Below are positions 11,801-26,005 of a stretch of DNA of 64,000 bases, in pieces (the stretch's first letter is position 1; each line of letters begins with the position of its first letter). Source of the stretch: Clonostachys chloroleuca. Its lineage: Eukaryota; Ascomycota; Sordariomycetes; Hypocreales; Bionectriaceae. The notes beneath the pieces are model-generated. The model was not told where the DNA came from. It did not search any database and was given only the letters and a program-made list of their open reading frames with translations. The position numbers and the translations under genes are program-made. The stretch covers positions 5,084,001-5,148,000 of the forward strand of contig JBANAY010000001.1 of assembly GCA_037952775.1 (NCBI GenBank), in the 5' to 3' direction.

Positions 11801-14800
11801 CTATAATAGCTATTATACTGCAGCTTATAGTATCCAGAGCTACCTATTTTACAGCTCCTAAGGTTTCTAAGGAATTATTATATAGCTACTAACTACAGGA
11901 GTAAGGTTTTTAAATCTTTATAGTAATAGACTATATAATATCTTCAAATTCTTAAACTACTTATAGAAATCTACCTCTACCCCTCTTAAATATCTTTTTA
12001 ATAATATAATCAGTACAGGGATAGGTATAAGCCTAACAGCTAGTATCTCTAATAATAAACTAATTATTATTAATAGGTATATTCTTTATAATTATATTAT
12101 TCCTTAAGAGTTAGTCTCTTAATAACTATAGGTATTATCTAGATCAGCTATAAAATATATAAATAAGCAGAGGTATAAATCTCAGGAGTATTAGTATACT
12201 TTAATAAGATATCTAATTTTAAATAATAAGCTTTAGGAAAGGCCTGTAATAGAAATTCTAAGATATTAAATTATTTAGTAATACTAGTATTAAATCTAAT
12301 AGTTTCTGTAATTTAATAATAAGAATTCAGTAAGTATCCTATTATTATTAAGAGGGGCAGACTCTAATATTATTATAAGATAAAAATAAAGTTACCTAAG
12401 AGCCCTAAACTTAAGAATAGATTATAGTGAACTCCTAGATCCAGATAAATTATAATTTAGTTTAGAAACCTTATTAATAAATCTTTTTTATATTTAAGCT
12501 TAGACTGTTCTAAGCTTTTATATTAGCCCAGATTCTTTTATAATAAGTATATTATATCGGATCCTATCTGACCAGTATTTAGCTCGAATAATATTATATC
12601 TATACTGCTAAAAGGCTTATATATTCTATAGAAAGACAGAGGAAGAGTATACTAAAGTACTACTTTACAGTAAGGTTAAATTAGATATTATTATATTATA
12701 AGAATAATTCTAAAGAGATCTTACTATTAGACTATTATTACTAGATATATTACTTAACTTCCAGATCTCTATATTAAATTTTATATATAGAATCAGTAGA
12801 TTACTAATAACCTTAAGAGATCTAGCTGATTTATAGGGCATAACTTATATATTTAGATAAAAATAGTAAGGAATATTATAAGGCTTTTAACTCTCTCTTA
12901 TTCAAACTTCTATTAATAAGTAACTAATATAAACTATATATATTTTAATATACTAAAACACTAGGAGAAGTATTTATTAAGTAATAATATAAGGGCCTTC
13001 TTTTTTATAGATAATAATTACCTTACTTTTTTAATTAGTAATACTAAAATCTTAATTATACCTAATAGAATAGTTCTATAATCTATTATATAGGAGTATA
13101 TAGGTATCAGTCTTATTATTTTTATTAATACTGTAGTTAGTATATCTTTTAGTACTACTATACCTCCTGTTATAGTTATTATCTCCTTAGAATATTCTAA
13201 TAATAATAAGGATATTTCTTAAGATATTTAGTTATAAATATAATTAAATTAATTAGGACCCTACAGGGTATTATTAGGGTACTATAATAATATCTTATAG
13301 TATAATTCTCTATAGGATTTATACCTATAGAACTAGCTATCCTTATCCTGAATAAAAACAAGGACTCTATTATAATAAAATTAAAAGTATTTATATACCT
13401 TCTTACTAAGCTCTTATTAGTAATTCTATATACTAGCAGCAGGGTTTCTATTTTATTCTTATTATTATTAGGTTATATTATTCCTCTATTAGTTTACTAA
13501 TAATATATATAGAGTAGTATAGCCTATATTAGTTCTTTATAATAGTAATATAACCCTTCTATTGCTCAGTTAGTGCTTATATTTTAGGTATACTATAATT
13601 TAATACTTAATCTCTAATTTAAGTAATAGGCCCTAGATTAGCACTTATAGTCTAATTATAGCTAGTTGTATATATATATACTTCGATTATACAGGAGCTA
13701 TTATATCTTTAATTAGCTTTTCAAATTTAATAATTTGAAATTAAGATACCTCTTAAAGAGCTCCTAAGCTATTTCCTTAAGATTACTATATACTATAGGA
13801 ATAGAATTAGATAGTCTATTCTAGTACTTAATAGTACTTATATACCTTTTTATAGTCCTTAGTATCCTTACTATTATATTATATTTTAATAGTAACTTAA
13901 AAGGGCTTTTTATTCGTAAAATTAGCTAGCTAATTCTTATTTAAAGATAGTATTAGGATAGTATTATATACCTTAATACTATCTTTTTACTATTCTATTT
14001 ATTATTAAATATATTATTCCTTCTAGTTCTATTTACTAAGCTCTCTAAATAGCGAAAAATAGAGAAGAAAAGTATATTTCTCTCTACTATTTAGATCTTT
14101 CTTCTTTATATAGGTATATACTTAAGCCTAGTTTAAATTCTTAATTTTTATAGAATATTATATTATATATTCTACTATTAGATTAGATACTTTACTATAC
14201 TTTAGGTAATCTGCTATTTAATTATAATTATATTATAATAGCCTAAGGCAGAAATACCCAGAGTAAAGCAGAGGGTTTATACAGGATATAGTATATATTT
14301 CCTTATTTAATTCTAAGCGGCTGCTAATATATATTAAGCTCTTTAGGGGACTCCTTATAATTCTTATAACCTTATTAGTATAGCTAAGGACTGCTTAAGG
14401 TAGATAGTTCAGCTTATATTACTAGGTATTAGCTATTATAGCTCTTATAGTTCTTTTTTAGTATATTCTTTATATATTAAGTATTATAGGGAAGGTAATT
14501 ATTAGGTTATCTTACTTCTGCTCTTCAGTTTCCCTTAGTTATAAGAGCTAGAAACTTCTCTTTCTGCTTTCTATAACTATTTTTCAGACTAGGAGTTATA
14601 ATAAATTAAATATTATTATAATTAAAGCAGAGTTAAAATAAAAAGGATTACTTTATATAACTCTAGGTAGCTACTTCTTAATTTTAATTTAATATTATAT
14701 ACCTTCTATTACTGCTATTACTATTCTCTATAGCTCAGAGACTAATAGGACTATAAGTACCCTTAAATTTATTTTCTTAGAGAGCAGCTAGAATTAAAGC

Positions 14801-15900
14801 TTAATTATACTTAAGCTAAGTAATAAGATCTCTCTTAATAGACTATATACTAAAGACTATAGGCTTAAAAATTATAAAAATATTATACTTCTTACTAAAG
14901 GTATTAGAATTATTAGCCTTCTGCCCCTTACTATTAATTTAGCAGAATATAAATACTATAATAGTAATATCTAAAATCAGATCTTAAAGTATAAAGCTTA
15001 ATAAAATAAACTATTTAGAAATTATTTTAAGGAATAGGAAGAGATAAGGTAGGACCTAGAGAGAAAGAGATACTTTTTAGATACTACTAAAAAGGTTATT
15101 ATCTTATAATATCTAGAGGATTATTCCCAGATAAAGCTACTGATAGATAAACTATTAAAGTTAAAGAAACTAGACTCTGCTTATATAAGCCTTTTATTTA
15201 ATTCTTATTCTAATTTATTCTCCTTCTAATATTTTTAAATATTTCTAGAAGCTTCTAATAGTCTAGTATTAATATAAAGCCTTAGCTAAAATACTAACTA
15301 AAATATTAGAAAAAAAGATCAGTAAGCTAGAGAAATACCCTCCGCTGTTCTATATTCCTAAAGATAATTAGTTTTAGAAATATATAAGTTACTCTTATTA
15401 TACCTTTAAACAGATAATAGCTATTAAAGTAGCTAATAAGCAAAGACAGGAGAAGGGTAAAATAGTTATAGCAGGTATATACTCTATATCTATCTAGTTT
15501 CAGTTAATTTAATAGGTTCTAGTCTATAGTAATCTAAATTTTATAAAGAATATATAGGAGGCTATAATTTCTAGGTTAGTATATATACTAATAGATTTTA
15601 TTAAGATTAAGTATTACCTAAGAGTAGGATATTAGTATTTATAAAGTAGGGGTTTATAAGAATAGAAGTATATAATTAAATATCAAGATAAATAGCTTAG
15701 ATCTAGTTAACTTAGGGAATTTTATTACTATAAGAAAATACTATTCATACCAGATAAACAATAGAAGTAAGGATAATAATCTATTAGGTTTAGGAAGTAC
15801 TAAATTTTAAAGGGTATAACTAGAGTACTCCTCCTATCTAACTCCTCTAACTCTACTCTGAATACTATCTGCTATATACTTAGTACAGTCTTACTGCTTT
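8900..15900. other. RIP block, contents not identifiable
   Basis: TpA-saturated DNA. A plus-strand ghost frame is suggested around 10.0-10.8 kb (stops mostly TAA/TAG in Gln-like positions), but no family motif survives. No RNA gene was seen. Confidence 0.5.
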
Positions 15901-18250
15901 ATTTATATAGTTTATCCTATCCTATTTATTCCTAATTATTCTTCCTAATCTCTTAGAAAGTAAATCTACTAAGGGATATATTCCTCCTACCTTATAAGCC
16001 TGTCCCGAATAACTATAGACTGCAAAGTATTAGTATAGTATCTGTATTTAGTTCTAAATATAATTTTTAATATATTAAATTTAATACTAGCTAAAATATA
16101 TATTTAATTAGATAGGAATATATTTTTAGCTTTCTTCTCCTAGCTTACCTTTTATTACTATCCTATTCTAATCCTAATAGCTATCTATATTAGATATACT
16201 AGTAGTCTAGATAAATTACAGTTCTAGATTAAGAGGGCTATAAACTATAATATTAATAGTATAAAATATACTAATAATCTTAATTTCTAAATTCTTATTA
16301 CTAAAGATAGTATAAATACTAAAAAGACTTAAGATACTCTAAAGCGGAAAGTAGATATTATAAATATATAATACCTCTATAACTATAAAAAATAGTATAA
16401 ACTTATAGAGATTAAAAATCAGTATCAGGTTTTAGTTAAGAGCAGGCGTAATATAAGTAGGGGGACTAGGATACTAAAAATAGCTAAAGAGGAAGCAGCA
16501 GTAGTAGTAGTAAAAAAGGCCAGGGAAGATATAGTAATAGCAGTAATATTAGCTAAGAAAGCAGAAGAGCTTATAGCAGAGGTAGCAGTAATAGTAGAAA
16601 AGGTTAATAAAGTATTAATAGTAGCAGAGTAGGCAGTAGCTGTAATAGTAAAGAATACTAAAGATAAGGTAGTAATTAAGAAGGTAAAAGAGAAAGCAGT
16701 AGAGGTAGTAGTAGTAAGAGAAAAAGTAGTAAAAGCTAAAGAAAAAGCAGTAGTAGCAGTAGTAGTAGTAATAAAGGCTGAAGGTAAAGTAATAGTAGCA
16801 GTAGTAGTAATAGAAAAGAATACTAAAGATAATATAATAGTTAAAAAGGCTAGGAATAATATAGCGGTAGTAGTAGTAGTAGTAAAGAAGGCTAAAGAGC
16901 TTATAGTAGTAGTAGTAATAATAGTAAAAAAAGCTAAAAGTAAGGCTACTATAGCAGTAGTAGTAGTAAAGAATATTCAGTAAATAACTAGTAATAATAA
17001 GAAGAAAATAATAAAAAAAATTAAAAAGATAGTATTAATAGTATTAGAGAGTATAAAAAGTATAGAAGTAGTGAAAATAGAAGCCTAGAGGAAGGCAGAA
17101 GGGGTAAAAGAAGCTATTACTATAATAGAAGCAGTAAAGCTTTTAGTAACCTTAGAACCAGACTAAGCAGTTAAACAGAAGTTTATAGAAGCAGTAACTA
17201 AGGCAGTATAGTAGGCTGAATTTAAAGCGAAGGAAGCTATAGAAGCTGCTAATTATAGTAAAGCAGTATTCGAGAAAATCCTTAAGAAAATATAAGAACT
17301 CTTACTTTAGGTAAAAAAACTAGAAGAATCTAAGATAGATAATATAATAAAATAAGCTGTAAGGGCTTTTATATTAATAGTAAATAAAGTAAAAATTAAA
17401 GTACAGTCAGCTCTGGATAATATAGAAGCAGCAGTAGCTGCTGCTATAGAAGTAAAAATAAAAGCTTAAGTACTAGAAAAGAGAAGTATTTATAAAATAT
17501 ATACCACTATAATATCAGAAGAACTTCAAAATATTCTATAGAGATTGTAAATACTGGAAAATAAAATAAGTTCAGCTGGAATTAGCTATAGCTGGGTTAG
17601 ATCTATAATTCCCTGGATAAATAAACTAGATAAATTTAATAATCTTAATAATATAAAGCTAATACTACCCTTTAAGTATAAGGAATATAATATTTTAATT
17701 ATAGCTATTCTAAGATTCAGATTATATACTTTATATATAGAAAATAGTAATTATCTATCTAAGAGTAAAAGATCTTGTTTTCTATAATCTTAGCTTATAA
17801 TAGGAGTAAATATATTTAGATAAGTTAAAAAATTTATAGAGCTAGTAAGCAAAGGGGGGTATAATAGAGTATATAAATTCCCTAGCCAGAAGGTATTTAA
17901 TATTAAGTTGAAGAAATATAATAAATTTATAGTTCTTATAGTTATAACTATAGAAGATAGTATATATACTATAGTAGTTAGAAAAAATTCAGTAGATAAA
18001 AAGTAGTAGGTTTACTTAAAATCTATAATTTTATCTAAGTTTAGGAGCAGAGGGGAGAGACTACTTAATAATATCAGAGATATATCTAGCTAGCCCAGGC
18101 TTAGTAATAGAGGTAAGATAGCTCAGGCTGATTATAAAGAGTTTAAAAGAGCGCTCGGCTTATTTATAAAAACAGAGGAAGTAGATAATCAGATAATACT
18201 ATCTTAAAGGCTAATTCCCTTTAGTTCTAGTTTTATCCTTTCTAGCTGGT
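15900..18250 (+). pseudogene. RIP-degraded alanine-rich coiled-coil protein
   Basis: A plus-strand frame can be followed for several hundred codons. It is interrupted only by TAA or TAG, for example around 16,350, 16,400, 16,630 and 16,980. Between about 16,480 and 17,480 it is dominated by GCA and GTA triplets between Lys/Glu-rich blocks, so it reads as Ala/Val runs separated by KKAKE-like blocks. Because GCA to GTA is the change RIP makes at CpA, the Val runs are best explained as former Ala runs, giving an Ala/Lys/Glu-rich helical coiled coil. Downstream the frame continues into a less repetitive region (about 17,550-17,800). The family is unknown; a structural coiled-coil protein or a transposon capsid-like protein would fit. 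Confidence 0.5.
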
Positions 18251-18279
18251 TATAGTATAATTTAGTACTATTGCTTTGC

Positions 18280-18505
18280 TCTTACCCCTTATACCCTATA
18301 TATAGCTCTACCCGTACTCTGTAGCTTTGCTCTATATCCTGTGCCCTATATCCTGTACCCTGTATATACTTTGCCTATACTCTGTAGCTTTCCCTGTACC
18401 CTATGCCCTGTGCCCCATGCCCTGTGTACAGCTTTGCCTGTACTCTGTAGCTTTGCCTGTGCTCTATATACCCCCTGTGCCCCCTGTATACTGCCTAACC
18501 TATTA
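18280..18505. repeat. Degenerate minisatellite, CCTGTRCCC / GTAGCTTTGC type
   Basis: Short imperfect units built from CTGTACCCTGT, TGCCCTGTGCCC and CTCTGTAGCTTTGC alternate across about 220 bp. This patch is less AT-rich than its surroundings, consistent with units too short to trigger RIP. The small ORF across it (about 66 codons, Cys/Pro/Leu/Tyr repeats) is an artefact of the repeat. Confidence 0.75.
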
Positions 18506-21500
18506 TAGTATAATACTATCTATATAAATATAGCTATTACCTTTAATTTTTAATTTTAAGGATATCGAATTAAGTACTATACTTAACCCCTATTTTATAT
18601 TCCGCTAAGCTATTTATCTAAAATAGTATACTTTTATTAATAGCCTAGATAATATATTCTATTTTACTCTATACTTTCCTACTTTATATATATATATATT
18701 ATAAAGTATTATCTTATAACTTTAAAGCACCTTAACTCCCTTTAAGTACAGATATAGACTTATCTTAACCTTCTGTAGAGTAAAAACTCTGCTAGCCTAT
18801 TATAATAGCTCTATAAATAAATTATACTTTTATAAAATTATATTAATATAATACAAGAACAGCTTATTAGAGACTGCTTATACCTAATAGTTATAGAAAA
18901 GAATATATATTAACCCTAGAACCCCTTAATCTATCCTGCTACTAATAAAGCCTCCAGATTATCCCTACTGCTCCTACTATATTAATAAGATCCTATACTT
19001 AGCTAGAATCCCTAAGTAGGAAATTAGGTTAATAATTATATACTTTAATTAGTATATTAGATAGATAGGATATACTTTTATAAAATCTTAAATTTTGTTT
19101 TTTATATATAATAATTAATATAACTGATCTACTCCCTAAACCTAATATATTAAATAACTATCTGGCTTATTTTCTCCTAAATAGTAATTAGCCTTAATAT
19201 AAGTTTTAATATACAGAACCTTACTACTATATCCCTCAGTAATATATTACAGTATATTAATATATTGCCCGAGGGTATATCTAAATAGTACTACTATAAT
19301 ATTAGAATTAATCCTATTTTATATTTTCAGAGGGTATTTTTATATACTCTTTTACTCCTAGTAGTAATATTTAATATAGGATATATTTTAAGCAGTTCCT
19401 ATAGTCTAGAGTTCTTTATACCTAGCTCTATAAGCCCTCTATCTAATTAGGACTTTTATATTCTAGGATATAAGTAATCTGTCCTTACTATAATTAAGAT
19501 ATTATATATTTATAGTATTATATAGTTATTCGAAAGCAACTATATCTAAGCCGGGCTTTAATTATATAGTTTTATATATATTAAGACTACTATCCTAAGG
19601 AAGCTTACTTTATAAGTTAAATATCTCCCAGCTGAAATTACAGTTAATATTATTAGAAAAGAAGTATATTATACTATTCAGGCCTTTTAATCAGCTAAGA
19701 AGGATATTTATATACAGATATATTAAGTATACTTTAGCCTAGATAGTACTATTTAAGTTATTCTAGATAGTAAGCTACTATTATATAATTAATCTAGTAA
19801 ACTGCCTATCTATAAAGAATTAATAGAGAGGGAGTTATATAAAGATTTATAGGGCAACTATTTTAATATCCTTTATAGGTAGATTAAAACCCCAAATAGA
19901 ATTCAAAATATCCAGCTTATTATCAGACAATCCTTTTCTAGGGTTTTAGAATATATAAGTTTTATTAAGTTATTTTATACTAGCTATATTTAATACTTTA
20001 TTAGTAGATAGTATACTAGGTATATATATTACTCTCTTACCTATTTAAAGTAAGATATTATTTAGAATAATTAATATACTGCCTAAATTAAAAGTATACT
20101 TAAAAAATATAAGTTAAAAGGCTATATTTTTAAACCCGCTAGGAATAAAGATAAGTTATATATTTATATATTTATAGATAATAATTCTATATTTATAAAC
20201 TATAGCTATATATACTATTATTATATACTAATTACTAGGTATTATTTACTTTTATCTTAGCTCGATAAGAGATAGAAAAATATTTAATTAATATTATAGA
20301 ATTATATTTATAAGTATATAGATTTATCTAACCCTATAGGAAAATTCTATAATTTACAAAACAGGAAGGGCCTTATACTATTACCTCGAGGGGAGATATA
20401 CCTAGCTGAGCTTACTAGATAAGAGTTTAGTAACAATATAATTAAAGAAGATTAAGAATAGATAGTAGCGCGATCTAGTACAGTATAAAATATTCTACCC
20501 CCTGCTATATTATAGGTATAGGTATTATAGATCATATAGAGAAAATCCTAATAATATATATAATTATTATAACTCTTATAAGCACAGTAGGAAGTCCTAT
20601 ATACTATAGGGCAAAAACCAATCTTAAAGCTAGGTTTATATCTTTTAATATATATATATCTAATAGTATATATATACAGTCTCCCTGCTTCTTTTATATA
20701 CTCGTTCGGACTATTTTAGCCACGATATTACTAATACTAGCGGTAGATATCAGCAATATAGGATAACAGCTTAGCGCCCGCTTAGGTATAATTTTAACCT
20801 ACCCTGTAGTAAGGGTTATAGCAGCTTAGGAGTCTATATCTAGTTACTGAAGGCTGATAGAATTACCTCGATAGTATCTATTAATATTATACAGGAGGGG
20901 AATAGACCCTATAATAATAACTTACAGCAGGAACATTCTATATACTAGGAATCCATCTAACTCTAGTATAGAATATTATATCTATTTATATATATATATA
21001 ATAGTCTGTATATATCCTAATTAACTAACTAAAACAAATATAAATATATAATAAATAGATTACTAGGAATCTAATTCTATTTCTCAGGACTATAAGAAAG
21101 TAAAACTTTCCTATAGCTTAGTAGTTAGCTTATCCAAGTTCCTCCCTAGAATAGTATATACTAGCTATATTATTATAGCCTAAAACAATAGGATCTGTAA
21201 GCCTAGTAATCCAGTACTAGGTAGCCTTAAATACTAGTATAGGAAGTAAAAGCTACTAACTAATATATAATACCAGCTCTATAAGAGGAGCTAGTAATAA
21301 GTATTAGCTGGAAAGTATACTATAAAGCGCCTGGATTATTCGTACTAATATCTCTATATAGAGACCCTTATTTCCTTTTCCTTATAATATATTATCGAAA
21401 TACTTAAGGATATCCTGTTTAATATACTCCTCCCTTGAAGGGTATATATCCTTCAGTCCTAATACCTATATTTTATATACCTATAGCGCTAGCAGGTATA

Positions 21501-24500
21501 ATAGTAATATTTCGCAAAGTTTCAGTATTCCCTAATACTGCAGGATAGAGAGCTTTTTTTAACTCTACTAAACTAGATATAAGTTTTCTACTAGATATAA
21601 TCTAACTAGTAGTAGTAATTAGTAGTTAAAGTAGATTAAGAAGATTAAAAATAAGATAGTTATCTCTTTATATTATTCTATATTAAGAATAGACTAGGTT
21701 TATCTCCAGTATATAAAAGTAGTTATCCGATTTATAGAAAGGTTCCAGGCTAATTAGGACTCTATTTTAGGAATAAGTATTTTAATACCCTCTAGAGAGT
21801 ACCTAATCTCCTTAGTAATTACTATTATATCTTATCTATAAAAGATACAGCTAGATTTAAGCTTCAGGTAGAATATCTGAGGATTAAGCTACTCTAGGTA
21901 ATTACAGACCAGAACTCTAAAACTCTCTATAAATAAATTTAAATTTTAAAGCAGTATTTAATTATAAGAAGGCTATATATAGCTCTATACAGAAGGCTAT
22001 AAAATTTAATATAGAAGGGCAATTACCTAGATACTATCCTCTATAGTACTATAATATAGAAGAGACTGTACTATTTACTTTATAACTTTATTATAATCAG
22101 AGTTCTATAAATATAACTCAGAATTACTATCTCCCATAATATACAGCCCTAGGAATACTACCCTGTAAGCAGCTTCTGTAATAATATTAGGATATATAGT
22201 ATATAGCTTATAAGCTAGGATTAGACTTTTAATCCAAGCAGCAGGCTAGTTAAGCTGCTTATAATACTAATCCCTAAGATAGGGATATTATATAATCTTA
22301 GCAGCAGTATACTCTATATATTAAATATTTACTATTTCTGCAAGTAGTATTCCAGAAAGTAATAGGGGTTTATACTATTACCCAAGCTATATCTAAGAAT
22401 TACAGAGCGGAGCTAAGCTGATTTTAGTAGTAGAGTAAGAACTTACTATCTTAGTAGGGAGGGTTATAGTAATAGGTACTAATAGATCCAGCTATCTATA
22501 ATAATAATAACTACTATAGTAGGATATAATATTTTATACTAGCGGAGAGGTAGCTGCTTATAAAGGGATACTATCTAACTCTTATCTATTATATTTTATA
22601 TACTTATTTAATAATAGTAATAGTTAAGGAGCTAGCTATCCTGGGGCTATAGAGTTATAATATAGTAGTAATATATCTGTAGACTTTTACTAATATTCTA
22701 ATACTTTAAAGGTAGATTAAACAGATAAGAGTTAAAAACTATTAGACCTTTAATAGATTAGTAAGGAAGATATATCTAGTAATTAATATAGGATATAATT
22801 ACTAGAAAAAAGTATTTTAGTTAAAGACTTATATAGTAGGATAGGTAAAAATTCTACTTTACTAGGTATATAAGTATTCTCTTATAGATTAAAATAAACA
22901 GGGGCAGATAATAAAAATAGCTCTAGCTAGTATTATATATTTTCAGCTAAAGGCTAGGTTCAGGGTTTTAAGTAAAAGGAACTTAATTATATTTTATAAG
23001 GTTACTTACCAAGCCTTTATTAATTATAGCTTCAGTAAGAATAGAAATAATAAGTATATCTATAATAAAACTATTAATAACTGAATAAGGACCCTTAAGC
23101 TGTAAAGTAATTTTAATCTCACTAGCTCAAAGCTAAGGCTTTATCTATAGCTCCTTTACCTCTTTACTTACCTTTTTTATTCTAGTATATTTTCCTAAGC
23201 TATTAGAATACTACTCCTTAACTACCTTAGCTGTAGGTATTAATAAGATTCAAAATATATTATCAAACTATAGTATCTAAACAGCTTAGTCTAAATAAAG
23301 AATCTATTCAGGATCCTATAATAATATTCTAAGAACTAGGTAATAAATAGTAGACTATACCTGGCCCTTATTAACTTATTTATATTATTTTAATAGAATA
23401 GAGATATCTCCAGTATAATTTCTTTATATATACAGTTACTATACTTTATTAGTATATCTAGATTCTCTAGATCCCTTAACTCTTTAACTAAATTATAATC
23501 TGCAGAAGGTTCTTTATATCCCTTAAATACTTCTAGATACTACTTAATTATAAAGTATTTAATATATCTATAATCCTATACCTTATATACCTAAATATAT
23601 ATTAAACTAAGTAAATCCAGTAAAGAACTAATTCCTGAATATCTCTAATTAGCCTATTTAAATAAATAACCTTCTATAATATAGTTTAAGGAATAGAACT
23701 CACCCCAGTATAATTTAACTTACTTAAAAGTTTAAATAGTAGTATTCAGAGAAATAGAGGGTATAGTACTTTGAGTTAGAATAGAAATTCAGCTATAGGA
23801 GCCTATTTAAGGAAGTAACTTTAGTTATAGAATAGATAATAATATTCCAGGTATTTAGATAGGTAAGAACTATAGCTATTAGAATCTTAGATACCAGGAG
23901 TAAGTTTTATTTAAGTATACTATTTTTTAATCTAACTAAGAACTTTCCTCAGATTTAGAAAGCTAAGGTAGAATAGCTATACTCTATCAGACTAAGGCCT
24001 AGTACTAAATTCACCCCCTAATAATTTAGGGATTAACTTAGGTAATAGTACTATTAAGCCTTCTAACCTAAACAGTTATAACTATAGATTAAAAGATACT
24101 AGTATTAGTATTAGAGCTAAATCTTTTAATTCACTATTTAGATATAATATATATCTATTATCCGCTAACCAGGCCTTAATAGAGCTATTACCAAAAGGAT
24201 TAAGAATAAGAAGGGATTTTACCTTCTTATAGGATAGCTATATATTAATATTTCTACTGCTTTTACCTTACCTCCCTGACCTTGATTATAAGTAGAGCTA
24301 TAGCTACTATAAAGTATTCGAACTTCTGATCAGATTAATAAAGTATCTACTTAAGAAATTATACTAACAGATAGGTATATTTATAGATATTAAGATATAA
24401 CCTATTAAACCCTAATCCCTAATATAAACTATTATAGTTTTATCCTTTATAAATTTATATCTAGGGGGGCTAATTTCTTTTTAATAGTAGAATCTTCAGC

Positions 24501-25735
24501 TATAGCTAGTATCTATAACTTCCTTTCCTATTTCTATAATAAATATCTTGCTAGTTCTTTTATATTATATCAGGTTAATAGTAGACCAGCTATTATTAAT
24601 AGAACTAATATTCCTAACTATCCTCTATAATAGAGCCTTAGGGAGAATCTAGTTAGAAGGATTATTATCTATTTAAAAGTAAAATATTAAGTAGAATAAA
24701 CTTTACAGGCTATTAGTAGGAATTATTAAAATACTATAAAAATAATTATTAATAATTTTAAAGGTTATATCCTGTCCTACTTTACTACTAAAAATCTCTA
24801 GTAGGAGAAAAAGTAAGAATACCTATCCTGATATAATATAAAGTTATTATATACTCTATTAATTATTATTGAGTCTATAAATAATAATACTAAAATAGAG
24901 GTAATCCTTAGTATTTCTTATAAAAATTTAATTAGTAGATACTAGCTTATATAATTAGACTAGCTCCTACTTAGTATAGTATAAGATAAGCTAGTATTAT
25001 ATATTTTTACCTCTGACTTATAATAAGAAAGAGATAAAGCTATATATATAGTATAACAGTCTGACTTCCTCTAATATAAACCTATCTAAATAAGTAGCTT
25101 GGAGTATTCTTTATAGATTAATAGCTATCTCTTCTGTAATAGATCCTTAAAGACAGAGAGTTTATATAGATTACCTAATATAATATACTATAATATTATT
25201 ATTATAGATAAAGCTAGTGCAAATAGTAATTATAGACAGTAACTATAGATAAGCTGTCTTTACTATAATAGTCTGCTTTATAAGAGACCTCTAAGATCTA
25301 GTATCTAATTCCGAATTAATAGAGAATAGTATATAGATCTAAATTAATTAGTAAAAGTTATACCTAATAGGGATTATTACTAACCAAGAGATTCTATTAA
25401 TATATCCTATTATTAAGAAAGAAATTAAGATATTTATAATATAGGTCTAAATAAAATTAATTCTCTATCTTAAGGAATCCTATAATACTTAAAAGGATAT
25501 TACTCGGAAGGTTTGAGAATTCTATCTTAAGATATACTCTAGAGGGATAAGATTTAACCTCCAGGGGTTAGCTTAATTATATATACCAGGGGATAGCCCT
25601 TAGTTACTATAGCTCCTAATAGCTAGCTATAACTAGTATTATTTACTAATAATAGTAAGAGAGTACTATTTCTAGGTCTTAATATAATTTAGATACTGTA
25701 ATTTTATTAGATAGTTAAAGTGCTTATAGCTATAA
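18506..25735. other. RIP block, contents not identifiable
   Basis: Extreme TpA-rich DNA without an ORF. Short ghost frames appear on plus (for example near 24.2-24.7 kb, hydrophobic), but none can be assigned. Confidence 0.5.
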
Positions 25736-26005
25736 AAGAGGAAATAAAATTAATTAACTAACTAATAGTTTAGTACCTTATATAGGCCCCTGCTCTATTA
25801 CCGCCTGGTCCGAACAGAGCTATATAAGCTATATATATATAAGTTATTATCTCGCCTGAGAGAATACAGGGTCTGCCTTACCGCCTAAGGCTTACTTTCT
25901 TATAATATATACCCTAGTACGCTCTATAGAGATTTATAAAAGTTCTTATTAGATATAGCCTAAAAAAGTATATATATAAGGTCGAGAGTCAGATTTCAGT
26001 ATATT
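25735..26005 (-). repeat. Third, partial and most degraded copy of the 840-bp dispersed repeat
   Basis: Matches the leader part of the copies at 32.7-33.5 and 38.7-39.5 kb. Shared landmarks include TAAGCTATATATATATAA, CTCGCCTG-GAG followed by CAGGGTCTG, and a TACCGCCT block. It is far more AT-rich than the other two copies. Confidence 0.7.

Noticed and set aside
18327..18527. 66-codon Cys/Pro/Leu/Tyr ORF
   Set aside because: It is the translation of a degenerate minisatellite.
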